Below are positions 34,698 to 43,866 of a DNA stretch of 64,000 bases, one piece after another. The stretch covers positions 1 to 64,000 of the forward strand of contig CAYMHU010000016.1 in NCBI GenBank assembly GCA_964390335.1, written 5' to 3'. The notes beneath the pieces are model-generated. The model was not told the DNA's origin. It did no database searches and saw only the letters and a list, made by a program, of their open reading frames with translations. Each line of letters begins with the position of its first letter. Within the stretch, counting starts at the first letter, position 1. The DNA is from Granulosicoccus sp964390335 (lineage in GTDB: Bacteria; Pseudomonadota; Gammaproteobacteria; Granulosicoccales; Granulosicoccaceae). The translations under genes and the position numbers were made by a program.

Positions 34698-35696
34698 TTA
34701 AGCCGTTTGGTTCGATATCTTTTGCAACACGTCATAATCTAATTGCAGCAAGAAATGCAACGCATCTACAAACACCCAGTTCTCTGCCAGTAGATCACCA
34801 TCGCGCCGCCAGAAATCACAGACTCGCATGTATACGCGTTTATCAGTTGGGCCTTGCCCAAGGAACGGTTTGACTTGCATCATGTTCAACGAAGGCCAAC
34901 CGCCCAAGCAACAGTATTCACCATCGGCCATACGAATAAAGTGTTTGGTCACACTGCCGGGCATGATACCGCTTATCCATTCGCTGAACGTATTCTCAAA
35001 TGGGGTTTGGAAGTCAGCAAATTCCTCTTTACCTTGAAAAGCGCCAAATACCGCAGGGCCATACCACGTCATATCGTCATGCCATTCTGCTCGCCACGCT
35101 TCATCGACAGTGGCAAGATTCAGTAGCATTTTTTCGGTCAGCTGCAGAGTTTTAGTCGTGCTGTCCGGGTTACTGTTATGCCAAACAAGACCATCTTGAG
35201 TCGCTGGACCAGGAAGGTAACCAGTGTACCCAGCGTGCTTGGCAACGGTGTGTTTTAGCGGCCACACACCGGCGGCCAACATCAATGCTGGGATATCAAG
35301 GAAAATGTAAGACTCCACCGCCTTACCATCTGTCATTAAATGAAATTCTGCAAAGCGTAAATACGCCAACGTGCCGGTGGGCTTTATACCTATCCACGGA
35401 TTTACAAAATTGCCGCTGTAGTAGCCAGTGCACGCAAGCCATCGGGACTCCTCGAACTCACCACCGATAGCGATATACTCCGAGCGCCGTAATCCTTCAA
35501 AGCTGTGGGTAAGTGGCTGCAAAAATTCATCGATATAAGCAGCAGATCCAGTATGTTCATTAAAGGGATGAACAACGTTAATCGTAGCGTTGGGAGTAAA
35601 GAATGTTTTTACCGCCGCTGCCATCACATCAAAATCGGCTGACCGGTAAGCGTTAACATATTGCTGCAAGAGCGATTTATTATCGGGTGTAGCCAT
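34698..35696 (-). CDS. Double SnoaL/NTF2-like domain protein
   Basis: A 332-residue protein built from two SnoaL-like (NTF2-fold) halves, roughly residues 8-145 and 180-325. Each half contains a Glu/Trp/Gly-rich barrel pattern, e.g. AFQGKEEFADFQTPFENTF in the second. I chose the ATG at 35696, 4 bases after the stop of the enolase-superfamily gene, so the two are probably co-transcribed. SnoaL folds perform cyclisations, isomerisations or just bind ligands; no reaction can be named. Such double proteins are often found beside sugar-acid enzymes. Confidence 0.75.
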   Translation of the reverse strand: MATPDNKSLLQQYVNAYRSADFDVMAAAVKTFFTPNATINVVHPFNEHTGSAAYIDEFLQPLTHSFEGLRRSEYIAIGGEFEESRWLACTGYYSGNFVNPWIGIKPTGTLAYLRFAEFHLMTDGKAVESYIFLDIPALMLAAGVWPLKHTVAKHAGYTGYLPGPATQDGLVWHNSNPDSTTKTLQLTEKMLLNLATVDEAWRAEWHDDMTWYGPAVFGAFQGKEEFADFQTPFENTFSEWISGIMPGSVTKHFIRMADGEYCCLGGWPSLNMMQVKPFLGQGPTDKRVYMRVCDFWRRDGDLLAENWVFVDALHFLLQLDYDVLQKISNQTA

Positions 35697-35700
35697 TGCT

Positions 35701-36804
35701 CTACACAATCTCAAGCAGTGGTGACTGCAATAGCTCTGGGTTCGGGGTGATACCGTGCCCGGGCTTTTCGCTCACACTAATAAAACCATTTTCGCGAATC
35801 GGTCCATCGGGATCGATTCTGGGATCGACATAGCCCGACAGATCGCATACATTTAAGATCGACTTAGCAGGCGTTGCAGTGGCTAGGTGCAGTGCTGCTG
35901 CTGTGGTTATGTCAGAACCCCAAGTGTCTTCTATACACAGTTTCGCGCCAAGATGTAAACATAGATCTCTCGCTCTACGCATAGCACTTAAACCGCCGAA
36001 CTTAGAAAGTTTAAGTGCAACTGCATCCATACAACCCAATTCATAGGCCTTTAATAATGATGCAGTGTCGTAGGCGTTTTCGTCTATTTTCATTGGCAAG
36101 CCAGCAGCCTTTCGAACATTACTGCACTCTTCTAGCGTGGCACAAGGTTGCTCTAACATGATATCGAGGTGCGCTACTGCACGTGCAACCCGCGTGGCGT
36201 CAAGCTGGCTAGCTCCGCAATTCCAATCGCCATAGACCAGTCGTTCGTTGCCAACAGCTTCTCGCACCAGCGTTAGTCGCGCTACGTCTTTTTTCCAATT
36301 GTTATCTGCACCGAGTTTCACTTGAAACTGATTAATAGCTTGTTGCTGCGCAGAGAGCGCGATCTCTGCCATGTCCTCTGGCTCGATACATGTTATTGAG
36401 TGATACAATGGCAGCGAGTCGTTGAGCTTGCCACCGAGCAAACGGTACAAAGGCAAGTTCGCGGCTTTCGCGGTTAAATCCCATAAGGCAGTATCGATTG
36501 CAGACTTTGCATAATCATGCCCTTTCAATTGTGCATTGAGTGCATGCATCAGCGCCTCGGGACCGACCGGGTCTGCTCCCATCAACACGGATGACAATTC
36601 CTTAATGGCCGGAACCACGCCATCGGCATACGCAGCTAAATAGTGCGGTATAGGACAGACCTCACCCCAACCAGTTACACCACGATCGGTATCCAGGCCA
36701 ACGATGATTGAATCGACGGTGTCGCACGTTTTGCCATCGGACATGTAGTACGTTTCATGGGTGCGTAGCGGCACTTTCCAAACGGTGACACGTGTGATTT
36801 GCAT
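35701..36804 (-). CDS. Enolase-superfamily (muconate lactonizing subgroup) enzyme
   Basis: A 367-residue acid/sugar enzyme of the mandelate racemase/muconate lactonizing group. Metal ligands are visible in YGDWNCG, MLEQPCATLEE and KIDENAYD. The first general-base motif reads FQVKLGAD (Gln-x-Lys in place of Lys-x-Lys) and the second base is the Lys in KLSKFGG. As I recall it, the hydroxyproline-betaine epimerase family also has Gln-x-Lys and EQPC.TLEE, so an epimerase of an amino acid or betaine is one possibility. It heads a pair with the SnoaL-like gene. Substrate not determined. Confidence 0.82.
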   Translation of the reverse strand: MQITRVTVWKVPLRTHETYYMSDGKTCDTVDSIIVGLDTDRGVTGWGEVCPIPHYLAAYADGVVPAIKELSSVLMGADPVGPEALMHALNAQLKGHDYAKSAIDTALWDLTAKAANLPLYRLLGGKLNDSLPLYHSITCIEPEDMAEIALSAQQQAINQFQVKLGADNNWKKDVARLTLVREAVGNERLVYGDWNCGASQLDATRVARAVAHLDIMLEQPCATLEECSNVRKAAGLPMKIDENAYDTASLLKAYELGCMDAVALKLSKFGGLSAMRRARDLCLHLGAKLCIEDTWGSDITTAAALHLATATPAKSILNVCDLSGYVDPRIDPDGPIRENGFISVSEKPGHGITPNPELLQSPLLEIV

Positions 36805-36941
36805 AGAAAAATCGCCATGGTGAGTGATTTTTCAAGCTTATATCACAATCTGCAAGACGGACAATTGCGCGCTTTTGAGTTGTCGCAAACCGATAAGTCC
36901 ACGCTGCAGAATCCGCCAGATAGAGCACTATCTATGAAGCA

Positions 36942-37766
36942 CTACTGCATGGTGCGCAGTACTTGCCTCGCAGCACTTACCAAGGGTTCATGCGTTTCTT
37001 GCAATATCTCATTTCTATCAAAACGTTTAACGTCTTTATTAACGGCGTCGCGTAACGCGCCGCCAAACGCCATCCGAAGTTCAGTACCAATGTTGTACTT
37101 ACAAATAGCACTGTTGCGCGCCAATTCGCGCCGTTGATCTGCCGGCACACCAGAGCCACCATGAATTACCAATGGTACGTCGCACACTGTTTCTATTGCG
37201 TGGATTCTTTCAACATCCAAACCGCCCGATTGCCCCTGCTGCAGGTGAACGTTGCCAACCGAGATAGCCATTGCATCTACACCGCTTTGTGCTGCAAATT
37301 GTTTAGCTTCATCAACCGTGGTCCCGGCAGATGTTTCACCGCCGTCGTATCCAACAAAACCAACTTCACCTTCACACGAAGCACTATAACTATGTGCCAG
37401 TTGTGCTATTTGCGCTGTTTCATCGATGTTTTGCGCTAATGGTTTTCGAGAACCATCGTACATAACTGATGTAAATCCGCAGTCGAGGGCTTGTTGGCAT
37501 TCATCCATTGCGTAACCGTGATCGAGGTGGGCAACAATGGGTACGCTGGCCTGTTCAGCTAAGTGCAAAAACATTTTTCCCAGTATAGGTAACGGCGTAT
37601 GTGCTCTGCACCCCGGACCTGCCTGTAATATAAGCGGCGATGACTCTAGCTCTGCCGCTTCAACAAAGGCACGCATATCTTCCCAGCCCAACGTCACCAA
37701 GCCTGCAACCGCGTATCCATTTTTTAACGCGGGTTGTAACACATCGGCAAGTGTGGCAAGCGTCAT
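36942..37766 (-). CDS. iolJ: Class II fructose-bisphosphate aldolase family protein, IolJ-like
   Basis: A zinc aldolase of 274 residues. The metal-binding HLDHGYAMDECQQALDCGFTSVMYDGS segment is split here as HLDHG near residue 80 and YDGS near 104, with HGGSGVP near 207. Its place directly before iolB points to cleavage of 6-phospho-5-dehydro-2-deoxy-D-gluconate into dihydroxyacetone phosphate and malonate semialdehyde (IolJ). The start is 137 bases from the enolase-superfamily gene, and it overlaps iolB by 4 bases. Confidence 0.85.
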   Translation of the reverse strand: MTLATLADVLQPALKNGYAVAGLVTLGWEDMRAFVEAAELESSPLILQAGPGCRAHTPLPILGKMFLHLAEQASVPIVAHLDHGYAMDECQQALDCGFTSVMYDGSRKPLAQNIDETAQIAQLAHSYSASCEGEVGFVGYDGGETSAGTTVDEAKQFAAQSGVDAMAISVGNVHLQQGQSGGLDVERIHAIETVCDVPLVIHGGSGVPADQRRELARNSAICKYNIGTELRMAFGGALRDAVNKDVKRFDRNEILQETHEPLVSAARQVLRTMQ

Positions 37767-38605
37767 TTGAATTTGGCAATCATGTCTTTGATGCCGGGGA
37801 TGGTTTCAATTTGATCCGCATGCGTTGGTTGAAAATACTGTACGAGCGAGCGCTGGCTTAAGCCACCAAGAATGGTGAAGTAGTACATTTCATAACCCGG
37901 CAATACGCAACACGGGTGATACCCGTTATCCAGGCAAATAGTGGAACCATCAACAATATGGTAAGCATCGCCTGGTTCGTTATCGACGCGTTGCAACATT
38001 TGAACACCAGAACCATGATTGGGGCGAAAGCGAAAGTTGTAGGTTTCATCATGGCGGGTTTCATCAGGTAAACGATCGGTATCGTGTTTGTGCGATGGAA
38101 ATCCCGACCAACCACCGGCACCAACAGTGAAAAGCTCACTGACTAACAAGCGGCCGACTTTGTCATGATGCTTCTGACCCAGAATGTGTTTTATTTTACG
38201 ATGCGTTTTTGTATCGTCCGAGCCGTATTGCACTTTGTCTAACTCTGCTGTGCGTACATCGAAAGGCTCTAGCACTTTGTCGAACTTAGCGCCGGCAATA
38301 AACACCTCAGTGTTGTCTGACACACAGTTAAAGGTTGCCTTGGCACCCACTGGTACATACACGCCTTCAGGCTCGCCATCCCACACATCAACGCCGCGAT
38401 TACCCAGCGCGTCAAATTTAACCCCTTCAATTTCTACATTCACGGTTCCGGTGGCGGGAACAATACAGGTTTCATAACCCGGCACCTGATATTCGAATGC
38501 ATCGCCCTTATTTAATTTAACGATATTAAAGTAGTTCAACGGAACACACGCGTTATCGACATCGACGATAGGTTGGTTCTTGTTATCAAACGGCGCTATA
38601 TGCAC
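37763..38605 (-). CDS. iolB: 5-deoxy-glucuronate isomerase
   Basis: The inositol-pathway enzyme that converts 5-deoxy-D-glucuronate to 5-dehydro-2-deoxygluconate. It has 280 residues and a bicupin layout; the SGFPSHKHDTDRLPDETRHDE stretch (shown here as HKHDTD and DETRHDE) near residues 176-190 supplies the metal ligands. The neighbour order iolJ-iolB-iolC-iolD confirms the assignment. Its ATG is 45 bases after the iolC stop. Confidence 0.94.
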   Translation of the reverse strand: MHIAPFDNKNQPIVDVDNACVPLNYFNIVKLNKGDAFEYQVPGYETCIVPATGTVNVEIEGVKFDALGNRGVDVWDGEPEGVYVPVGAKATFNCVSDNTEVFIAGAKFDKVLEPFDVRTAELDKVQYGSDDTKTHRKIKHILGQKHHDKVGRLLVSELFTVGAGGWSGFPSHKHDTDRLPDETRHDETYNFRFRPNHGSGVQMLQRVDNEPGDAYHIVDGSTICLDNGYHPCCVLPGYEMYYFTILGGLSQRSLVQYFQPTHADQIETIPGIKDMIAKFK

Positions 38606-38650
38606 AGTGCTTTCCTTTTAAGTTAAATATGATTGATGTTTCGAATTGAC

Positions 38651-39646
38651 TTACGTATTGCTTGGCCCTGGGTGCGTTGCTAAAAATTCATTTAGCTCGG
38701 CAGTGGTTGGCATTGCTGGAGCGCAGCCAACTTTTGATACCACAATAGCGGCACATGCCGATCCGCGCAACACCGCTTCGAGTAGTTCAAAACCGGCAGC
38801 CAATGATGATACAAAGCCACCCATGAACCCATCACCGGCGCCGGTTGGCTTTAACGCATTAACGCTATAAATACCTGTTTGGAATTCGTTGTCGGGCGTA
38901 ATGGTAATAGCGCCCTTCTCGCCCATTTTATACACAACAATACTGGCCGTTGAATGCGCTAACTCACGCGCTTTTTCCAAGCCTTTGTCGTATTCCCCAG
39001 CCATAAACCCGAACTCAACATCGTTGCCAACGATGATATCGCTCATGGCCCCTGCTCGAGAGTAAGTTTGAGCAGCGTCTTCTGCACTAACCCAACTGTA
39101 GGGCCGGTAATCCACATCGAAAATTAATGGCAGCTGTGCTTGTTTGGCAAGTTCAAATGCCTTAAAAGCAGCGCTGCGAGATGGTTCAGCAGCGAAGACC
39201 GTCCCAGTGGTTATCAGCGCGCTGTAGTTAGCGTAAGGAATTGAATCAATGTCGCTGACATCCATTTGAAAGTCTGCGGCGCCATTTCGATAAATAACAG
39301 ACTGGTTATCTTCAAGTCGGCTCTCAACAACTGCCAATGAATTGCGATACTCACCGCCCTGAGATTTTACAAACTGATGATCAACACCATACTGCTGCAG
39401 TTCGTTTCTACAAAATCGGCCAACGGAATCATCGGATACTCGAGTAACCAACGCGCTGTTACCACCGTGCTTACAAATAGCAACGCAAATATTCGCCGAA
39501 GAACCACCGACACAAGCAAAGAAGTTGGACGCGTTTTCCGTTTTGGTTCCAGGCGGGTCGGCATAAAAATCCATCCCGGCACGACCAATCACCAAAAAGT
39601 TATTGCCAGATAAACGAGACAGGTTTGATTCAGTCGCAGCGTTCAC
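38651..39646 (-). CDS. iolC: 5-dehydro-2-deoxygluconokinase
   Basis: A PfkB-family sugar kinase that phosphorylates 5-dehydro-2-deoxygluconate. FLVIGRAGMDFYADPPGT near the start and GAGDGFMGGFVSS (catalytic Asp) near residue 283 are typical. I chose the GTG at 39646 (331 residues), preceded by AGGAG 12 bases away and right after the iolD stop; a longer frame to 39721 overlaps iolD by 68 bases and adds residues foreign to the family. The gene is essential to the inositol route. Confidence 0.9.
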   Translation of the reverse strand: MNAATESNLSRLSGNNFLVIGRAGMDFYADPPGTKTENASNFFACVGGSSANICVAICKHGGNSALVTRVSDDSVGRFCRNELQQYGVDHQFVKSQGGEYRNSLAVVESRLEDNQSVIYRNGAADFQMDVSDIDSIPYANYSALITTGTVFAAEPSRSAAFKAFELAKQAQLPLIFDVDYRPYSWVSAEDAAQTYSRAGAMSDIIVGNDVEFGFMAGEYDKGLEKARELAHSTASIVVYKMGEKGAITITPDNEFQTGIYSVNALKPTGAGDGFMGGFVSSLAAGFELLEAVLRGSACAAIVVSKVGCAPAMPTTAELNEFLATHPGPSNT

Positions 39647-39653
39647 TGAACAA

Positions 39654-41528
39654 TTACACTCCTTGTCGTTGTTTTGAGCGACTGGATTCCCAGTCTTCGT
39701 GCGCAGCACGCACTTTGTCATTATCGGTTATGTGTGGCGTGCCGACTTCCCACCACGTATGACCTTCATTAGTCCAACCTTCATAAGCATCGACTTGCAT
39801 AACAATGACCGAGGTACGATCAGCCGCTTTTGCACGCTTAAACGCTTCCCCCAATTCGGTTGGATTGGCTACGGTTTCTGCAATAGCGCCCATGGAACGC
39901 GCATGTGCTTCGAAGTCAACGGCAAAGGGTTCAGTCGATACCGTTGGTGTGTCTTTGATTAAATTGTTGAAGCTTTCATTGCCCGTGTTGTTTTGCAATT
40001 TATTGATAACCGCAAACCCACCGTTATCGAGCACGAAGATAATAAGTTTCTTACCGGTGAGCACACTGGAATAAATGTCGGAGTTCAACATCAGGTATGA
40101 ACCATCGCCGGTAAACACCATGGTGTCTTGCTGGGGTTCGGATTCGGACTGCGCAATGCGTGCGCCCCACGCACCCGCAATTTCATAGCCCATGCATGAA
40201 TAACCGAATTCAACATCAACGGTACCGGTTTGCAACGTGCGCCAATTGGCTGTGACCTCGGCAGGTAAACCGCCTGCGGCTGCAACCACTCTATCTCGCT
40301 CATCGCAAAGTTCGTTCGCCACACCAATAGCTTGTGCATAGGAATTGGGGCGGTTACCGTAAGCAACATTTTGAGCCACATACGCATCCCATTTTTTACG
40401 TTCTTCTTGCGCTTTGCCTGTCCATGCCGCTGGCGATTGATAATTATTCAGCGCAGCACTTAACGATTCAATACCAAGTTTGGCATCGCCAACAACCGAT
40501 AATGAGGCGTGTTTAGTTGCATCAAAACGACCAACATTTAGCGAGATAAATTGCGCGGTTTTGGAGAACGCAGTCCATGAGCCCGTAGTGAAATCCTGCA
40601 ATCGGGTACCTACTGCAAGAATCACATCGGCTTCTTCTGCAATTGCGTTGGCTGAGTTAGAACCGGTAACCCCAATAGGGCCAATATTCAGCGGATGGGT
40701 TGCTACAAGGTTGGCTCTGCCAGCAATGGTTTCAACAACTGGAATATTGTACTTTTCCGCAAATGCCGTTAACTCTTTTACTGCTTTAGAATATTGAACG
40801 CCACCACCGGCAATTATCATTGGGCGTTTAGCCGTTGATAACAGTGCCGCAGCGTCTGCTATTTCCAATTCATCTGCTGCGATGCGTCGAATGCGATGCA
40901 CCTTTTTTTTAAAGAACGATTCTGGGTAATCGTAAGTCCAACCTTGTACATCCTGAGGTAAACCAATAAACGCTGGCCCACAATCGGCCGGGTCGAGCAT
41001 AGTGGCAATAGCATGTGGCAAGGAATGGATAATTTGCGCAGGATGCGAGATACGATCCCAATAACGCGTTACTGATTTGAACGCATCATTAACTCCTTGG
41101 GTTGGGTCATTAAAGTTTTCCAACTGTTGTAACACTGGGTCGGGCAAGCGGGTCAGAAAGGTATCGCCACATAACATCAGCATGGGCAAACGGTTCGCAT
41201 GTGCGAGTGCGGCAGAGGTCAGTAAGTTGGAGGTACCCGGCCCTGCTGATGCAGTACAAAACATGATGCGTTGGCGCAAATGATATTTAGTGTATCCGGC
41301 CGCAGCAAACCCCATACTTTGTTCGTTTTGTCCACGGTATAGAGGCATTTCATTTTTATGATCAAACAGCGCTTCGCCTAAACACGTGACATTGCCGTGC
41401 CCGAAAATACCAAAACCCCCACCGAATAAACGCTGCTCATTGCCATCGATTTCGATGTATTGCTGCGCCAACCATCGTACCAGCGCTTGAGCAGTTGTTA
41501 GGCGTATTGTCGGAGCTGAATCAGTCAT
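39654..41528 (-). CDS. iolD: 3D-(3,5/4)-trihydroxycyclohexane-1,2-dione hydrolase
   Basis: A thiamine diphosphate enzyme, 624 residues, that opens the inositol-derived ring. Three ThDP-fold domains are visible: GFGIFGHGNVTCLGEAL near residues 37-53, the central domain with GPIGVTGSNSANAIAEEADV, and the ThDP/magnesium motif GDGSYLMLNSDIYS near residues 468-481. It is transcribed with iolC, iolB and iolJ and is divergent from iolE. Confidence 0.95.
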   Translation of the reverse strand: MTDSAPTIRLTTAQALVRWLAQQYIEIDGNEQRLFGGGFGIFGHGNVTCLGEALFDHKNEMPLYRGQNEQSMGFAAAGYTKYHLRQRIMFCTASAGPGTSNLLTSAALAHANRLPMLMLCGDTFLTRLPDPVLQQLENFNDPTQGVNDAFKSVTRYWDRISHPAQIIHSLPHAIATMLDPADCGPAFIGLPQDVQGWTYDYPESFFKKKVHRIRRIAADELEIADAAALLSTAKRPMIIAGGGVQYSKAVKELTAFAEKYNIPVVETIAGRANLVATHPLNIGPIGVTGSNSANAIAEEADVILAVGTRLQDFTTGSWTAFSKTAQFISLNVGRFDATKHASLSVVGDAKLGIESLSAALNNYQSPAAWTGKAQEERKKWDAYVAQNVAYGNRPNSYAQAIGVANELCDERDRVVAAAGGLPAEVTANWRTLQTGTVDVEFGYSCMGYEIAGAWGARIAQSESEPQQDTMVFTGDGSYLMLNSDIYSSVLTGKKLIIFVLDNGGFAVINKLQNNTGNESFNNLIKDTPTVSTEPFAVDFEAHARSMGAIAETVANPTELGEAFKRAKAADRTSVIVMQVDAYEGWTNEGHTWWEVGTPHITDNDKVRAAHEDWESSRSKQRQGV

Positions 41529-41775
41529 GCTATGAAGTCCGTGAGAGGCCCTTGAAATGGCTACTAATAATGAATGTTTGTACGGGATATTACACGCAAC
41601 GCGGCGGCATTCCGTGTTGACGATTTATCAGCCCAGAGGATACAATAATTGCCACTGCTTGCATACTAATTTGACTAAACTGCCACCCCCGAAAACGCCC
41701 TCCGATAACACTGCCCAACTACGCTGTGTTTAATGCTATGTTGCGTGGCGGAAAAACAGTTTACAACCACTTTTA
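41529..41775. promoter_or_regulatory. Divergent iolD/iolE control region
   Basis: A 247-base region between two operons of the same pathway, so both inositol promoters and any regulator site must lie here. The sequence has an AT-rich block around 41560-41600 and 41620-41680. No clean palindrome was identified by eye. No iol regulator gene is found in the window. Confidence 0.5.
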
Positions 41776-42681
41776 ATGGACACCAGCATGAGTATAAAAA
41801 TCGGGAACGCACCCTGTTCTTGGGGAGTTGAATTTGCCGACGATGATCGCAATCCAACCTGGGAAACCGTCCTGCAACAATGCAGTGAAGCTGGTTACGG
41901 CGGTATCGAATTAGGACCCGTCGGGTTCATGCCTGAAGACCCGGAAATGCTGGGTGAAGCATTAGCTAAACACAAACTTGAATTGATTGGTGGCGTTGTG
42001 TTCAGAGCATTCCACGACCCTGATCAATGGTCGGATGTTCTCGACGGCGCACACCGTACCTGCAAAGCGCTGGTTGCTCATGGTGCGAAACACTTTGTAC
42101 TCATTGATTCAATCTCACCGCGTCGCGCACCAACCGCAGGCCGAGCCGATGAAGCAGAACAAATGGATGATAAAGAATGGGCAGCTTATCGAGACCGCAT
42201 TGCCACTGTTGCAAAAATAGGTGCTGAAGAATACGGCTTAATTCCAGAGCTCCATCCGCACGCTGGGGGCTTTATGGATTTTGAACCGGAAGTAGAACGC
42301 TTGTTATCTGAAGTTGATAGCAACATCCTAAAGATTTGCATAGACACAGGGCACTGCACTTATGCAGGCTTTGATCCTGTCGCGTTTATGCAACGCCACA
42401 TGGACAGAATCACCTATGTGCATTTTAAAAATACCGATGCAAAAGTGAAAGCAGACGCTATTGCCAATAGAACGGGTTTTTATGAAGCCTGCGGTCAGGG
42501 TATTTTTTGTAACCTTGCTGATGGTGAAGTGGATATGCCCGCCGTGAGGCAACTCTTAGTGGATAACAACTATGAAGGCTGGTGCACCATCGAGCAAGAC
42601 TGCGACCCTACTCTTGATGTTGATCCACTGCGCGATGCAAAAGTGAATCGCGAGTACCTTGAATCAATAGGCTTTAACTAA
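41776..42681 (+). CDS. iolE: 2-keto-myo-inositol dehydratase
   Basis: A sugar phosphate isomerase-like TIM-barrel enzyme that dehydrates inosose. It has 301 residues, with IKIGNAPCSWGVEFADD at the start (typical of IolE), ELHPHAGGFMD near residue 158 and CIDTGHCTYAG near 190, which carry metal ligands. ATGs at 41776 and 41788 are both possible; the second has a weak GGA 8 bases upstream. The TAA overlaps the start of the next gene by one base. Confidence 0.94.
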   Translation: MDTSMSIKIGNAPCSWGVEFADDDRNPTWETVLQQCSEAGYGGIELGPVGFMPEDPEMLGEALAKHKLELIGGVVFRAFHDPDQWSDVLDGAHRTCKALVAHGAKHFVLIDSISPRRAPTAGRADEAEQMDDKEWAAYRDRIATVAKIGAEEYGLIPELHPHAGGFMDFEPEVERLLSEVDSNILKICIDTGHCTYAGFDPVAFMQRHMDRITYVHFKNTDAKVKADAIANRTGFYEACGQGIFCNLADGEVDMPAVRQLLVDNNYEGWCTIEQDCDPTLDVDPLRDAKVNREYLESIGFN

Positions 42682-43838
42682 TGTACAAATTAAAATGGGG
42701 CATGATTGGCGGTGGCGAAGGCAGCCAAATTGGACCAGCCCATCGCTTGGGTTCCGGATTAGACGGTCTGTTTGAATTTAGTGCCGGTGCTTTAGATCAC
42801 CGACCCGATGAAGGCCGCCAGTACGGCGTGTCACTCGGCTTAGCGAAAGATCGCTCGTACGGCGATTGGCGCGAAATGCTAGAAGCGGAAAAATCACGTG
42901 CCGATAAAATCGATCTGGTGACGGTCGCCACGCCAAATTCAACCCACTTTGAAATCACCAAAGCGTTTCTGGAAAACGGCTTTCATGTGTTGTGCGAGAA
43001 ACCCATGACGATGACCGTGGAAGAAGGCGAAGAAATCGTTAAGGTTGCGAACGCGTCAAACCGCGTATGCGCGGTCAATTATGGCTACACCGGCTACTCC
43101 TTAGTAAGACACATGAAAGCCATGATTGCTCGCGGCGATCTTGGCAAAATCCGCCTGGTTAATGCAGAGTTCTCGCATGGTCACCACGCCGATGCTGCCG
43201 ATGCCGATAACCCACGAGTACGCTGGCGCTACGACCCGAAGCAAGCAGGTGTATCTGCGCAGTTTGCAGATTGCGGCATTCATGCCATGCACATGGCAAG
43301 CTTTGTTACCGGCCAGGAAGTCGTGAAGCTACAAGCCGACATTGTTTCATGTATTGAATCTCGTGAACTCGAAGACGATGCCATGGTTAATTTTCGAATG
43401 GATGGCGGTACGGTTGGGCGCTTATGGACTTCATCCGTTGCCATTGGCCGCCAACACGGATTAGCGATTCAGGTGTTTGGTGAAAAAGGTGGACTCCGCT
43501 GGTCGCAAGAACAGCCAAACCAGTTGTATTGGATGCCATTGAATGAACGCTTACAGATCATAGAGCGCGGCGAAGCCAACCTATCACCGGAAGCTGATCG
43601 TGCAACACGCGTTACTATTGGCCACGCTGAAGGTATGCCATTAGCGTTCGCCAATTTATACAAAGACATGGCGGAAGCTATTAACGCGATGAACGAATCT
43701 CGTGACATCGACCCGGCTGCCAATCTGTACCCACGCGCTGAGGATGGTTTGCGCTCCATGGCTGCAGTTAATGCGGTTGCCGAATCAGGCAAAGCTGATG
43801 GAATCTGGGTTGATGCACGCCCACCTATGTTTCGCTAG
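42681..43838 (+). CDS. Inositol-type Gfo/Idh/MocA dehydrogenase
   Basis: A 385-residue NAD-dependent dehydrogenase. The Rossmann start MIGGGEGSQIGPAHR near residues 8-22, CEKPMTMTVEEGEE near 110 and the C-terminal GGTVGRLWTSSVAIG region are seen. Position directly after iolE makes it a candidate for myo-inositol or scyllo-inositol dehydrogenase (IolG or IolW-like). The 'GGGEGSQIG' start is typical of a longer Gfo/Idh subgroup seen in iol operons. I do not assign a symbol because the ring isomer used is not evident. Confidence 0.85.
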   Translation: MYKLKWGMIGGGEGSQIGPAHRLGSGLDGLFEFSAGALDHRPDEGRQYGVSLGLAKDRSYGDWREMLEAEKSRADKIDLVTVATPNSTHFEITKAFLENGFHVLCEKPMTMTVEEGEEIVKVANASNRVCAVNYGYTGYSLVRHMKAMIARGDLGKIRLVNAEFSHGHHADAADADNPRVRWRYDPKQAGVSAQFADCGIHAMHMASFVTGQEVVKLQADIVSCIESRELEDDAMVNFRMDGGTVGRLWTSSVAIGRQHGLAIQVFGEKGGLRWSQEQPNQLYWMPLNERLQIIERGEANLSPEADRATRVTIGHAEGMPLAFANLYKDMAEAINAMNESRDIDPAANLYPRAEDGLRSMAAVNAVAESGKADGIWVDARPPMFR

Positions 43839-43866
43839 TAATTACCAACAAGAACGCTTGCTATGA

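Noticed and set aside
41675..41857. Minus-strand open frame across the iolE start
   Set aside because: It overlaps the iolE coding region and the shared promoter region, lacks family character and a ribosome-binding site, and is best seen as a chance antisense frame.
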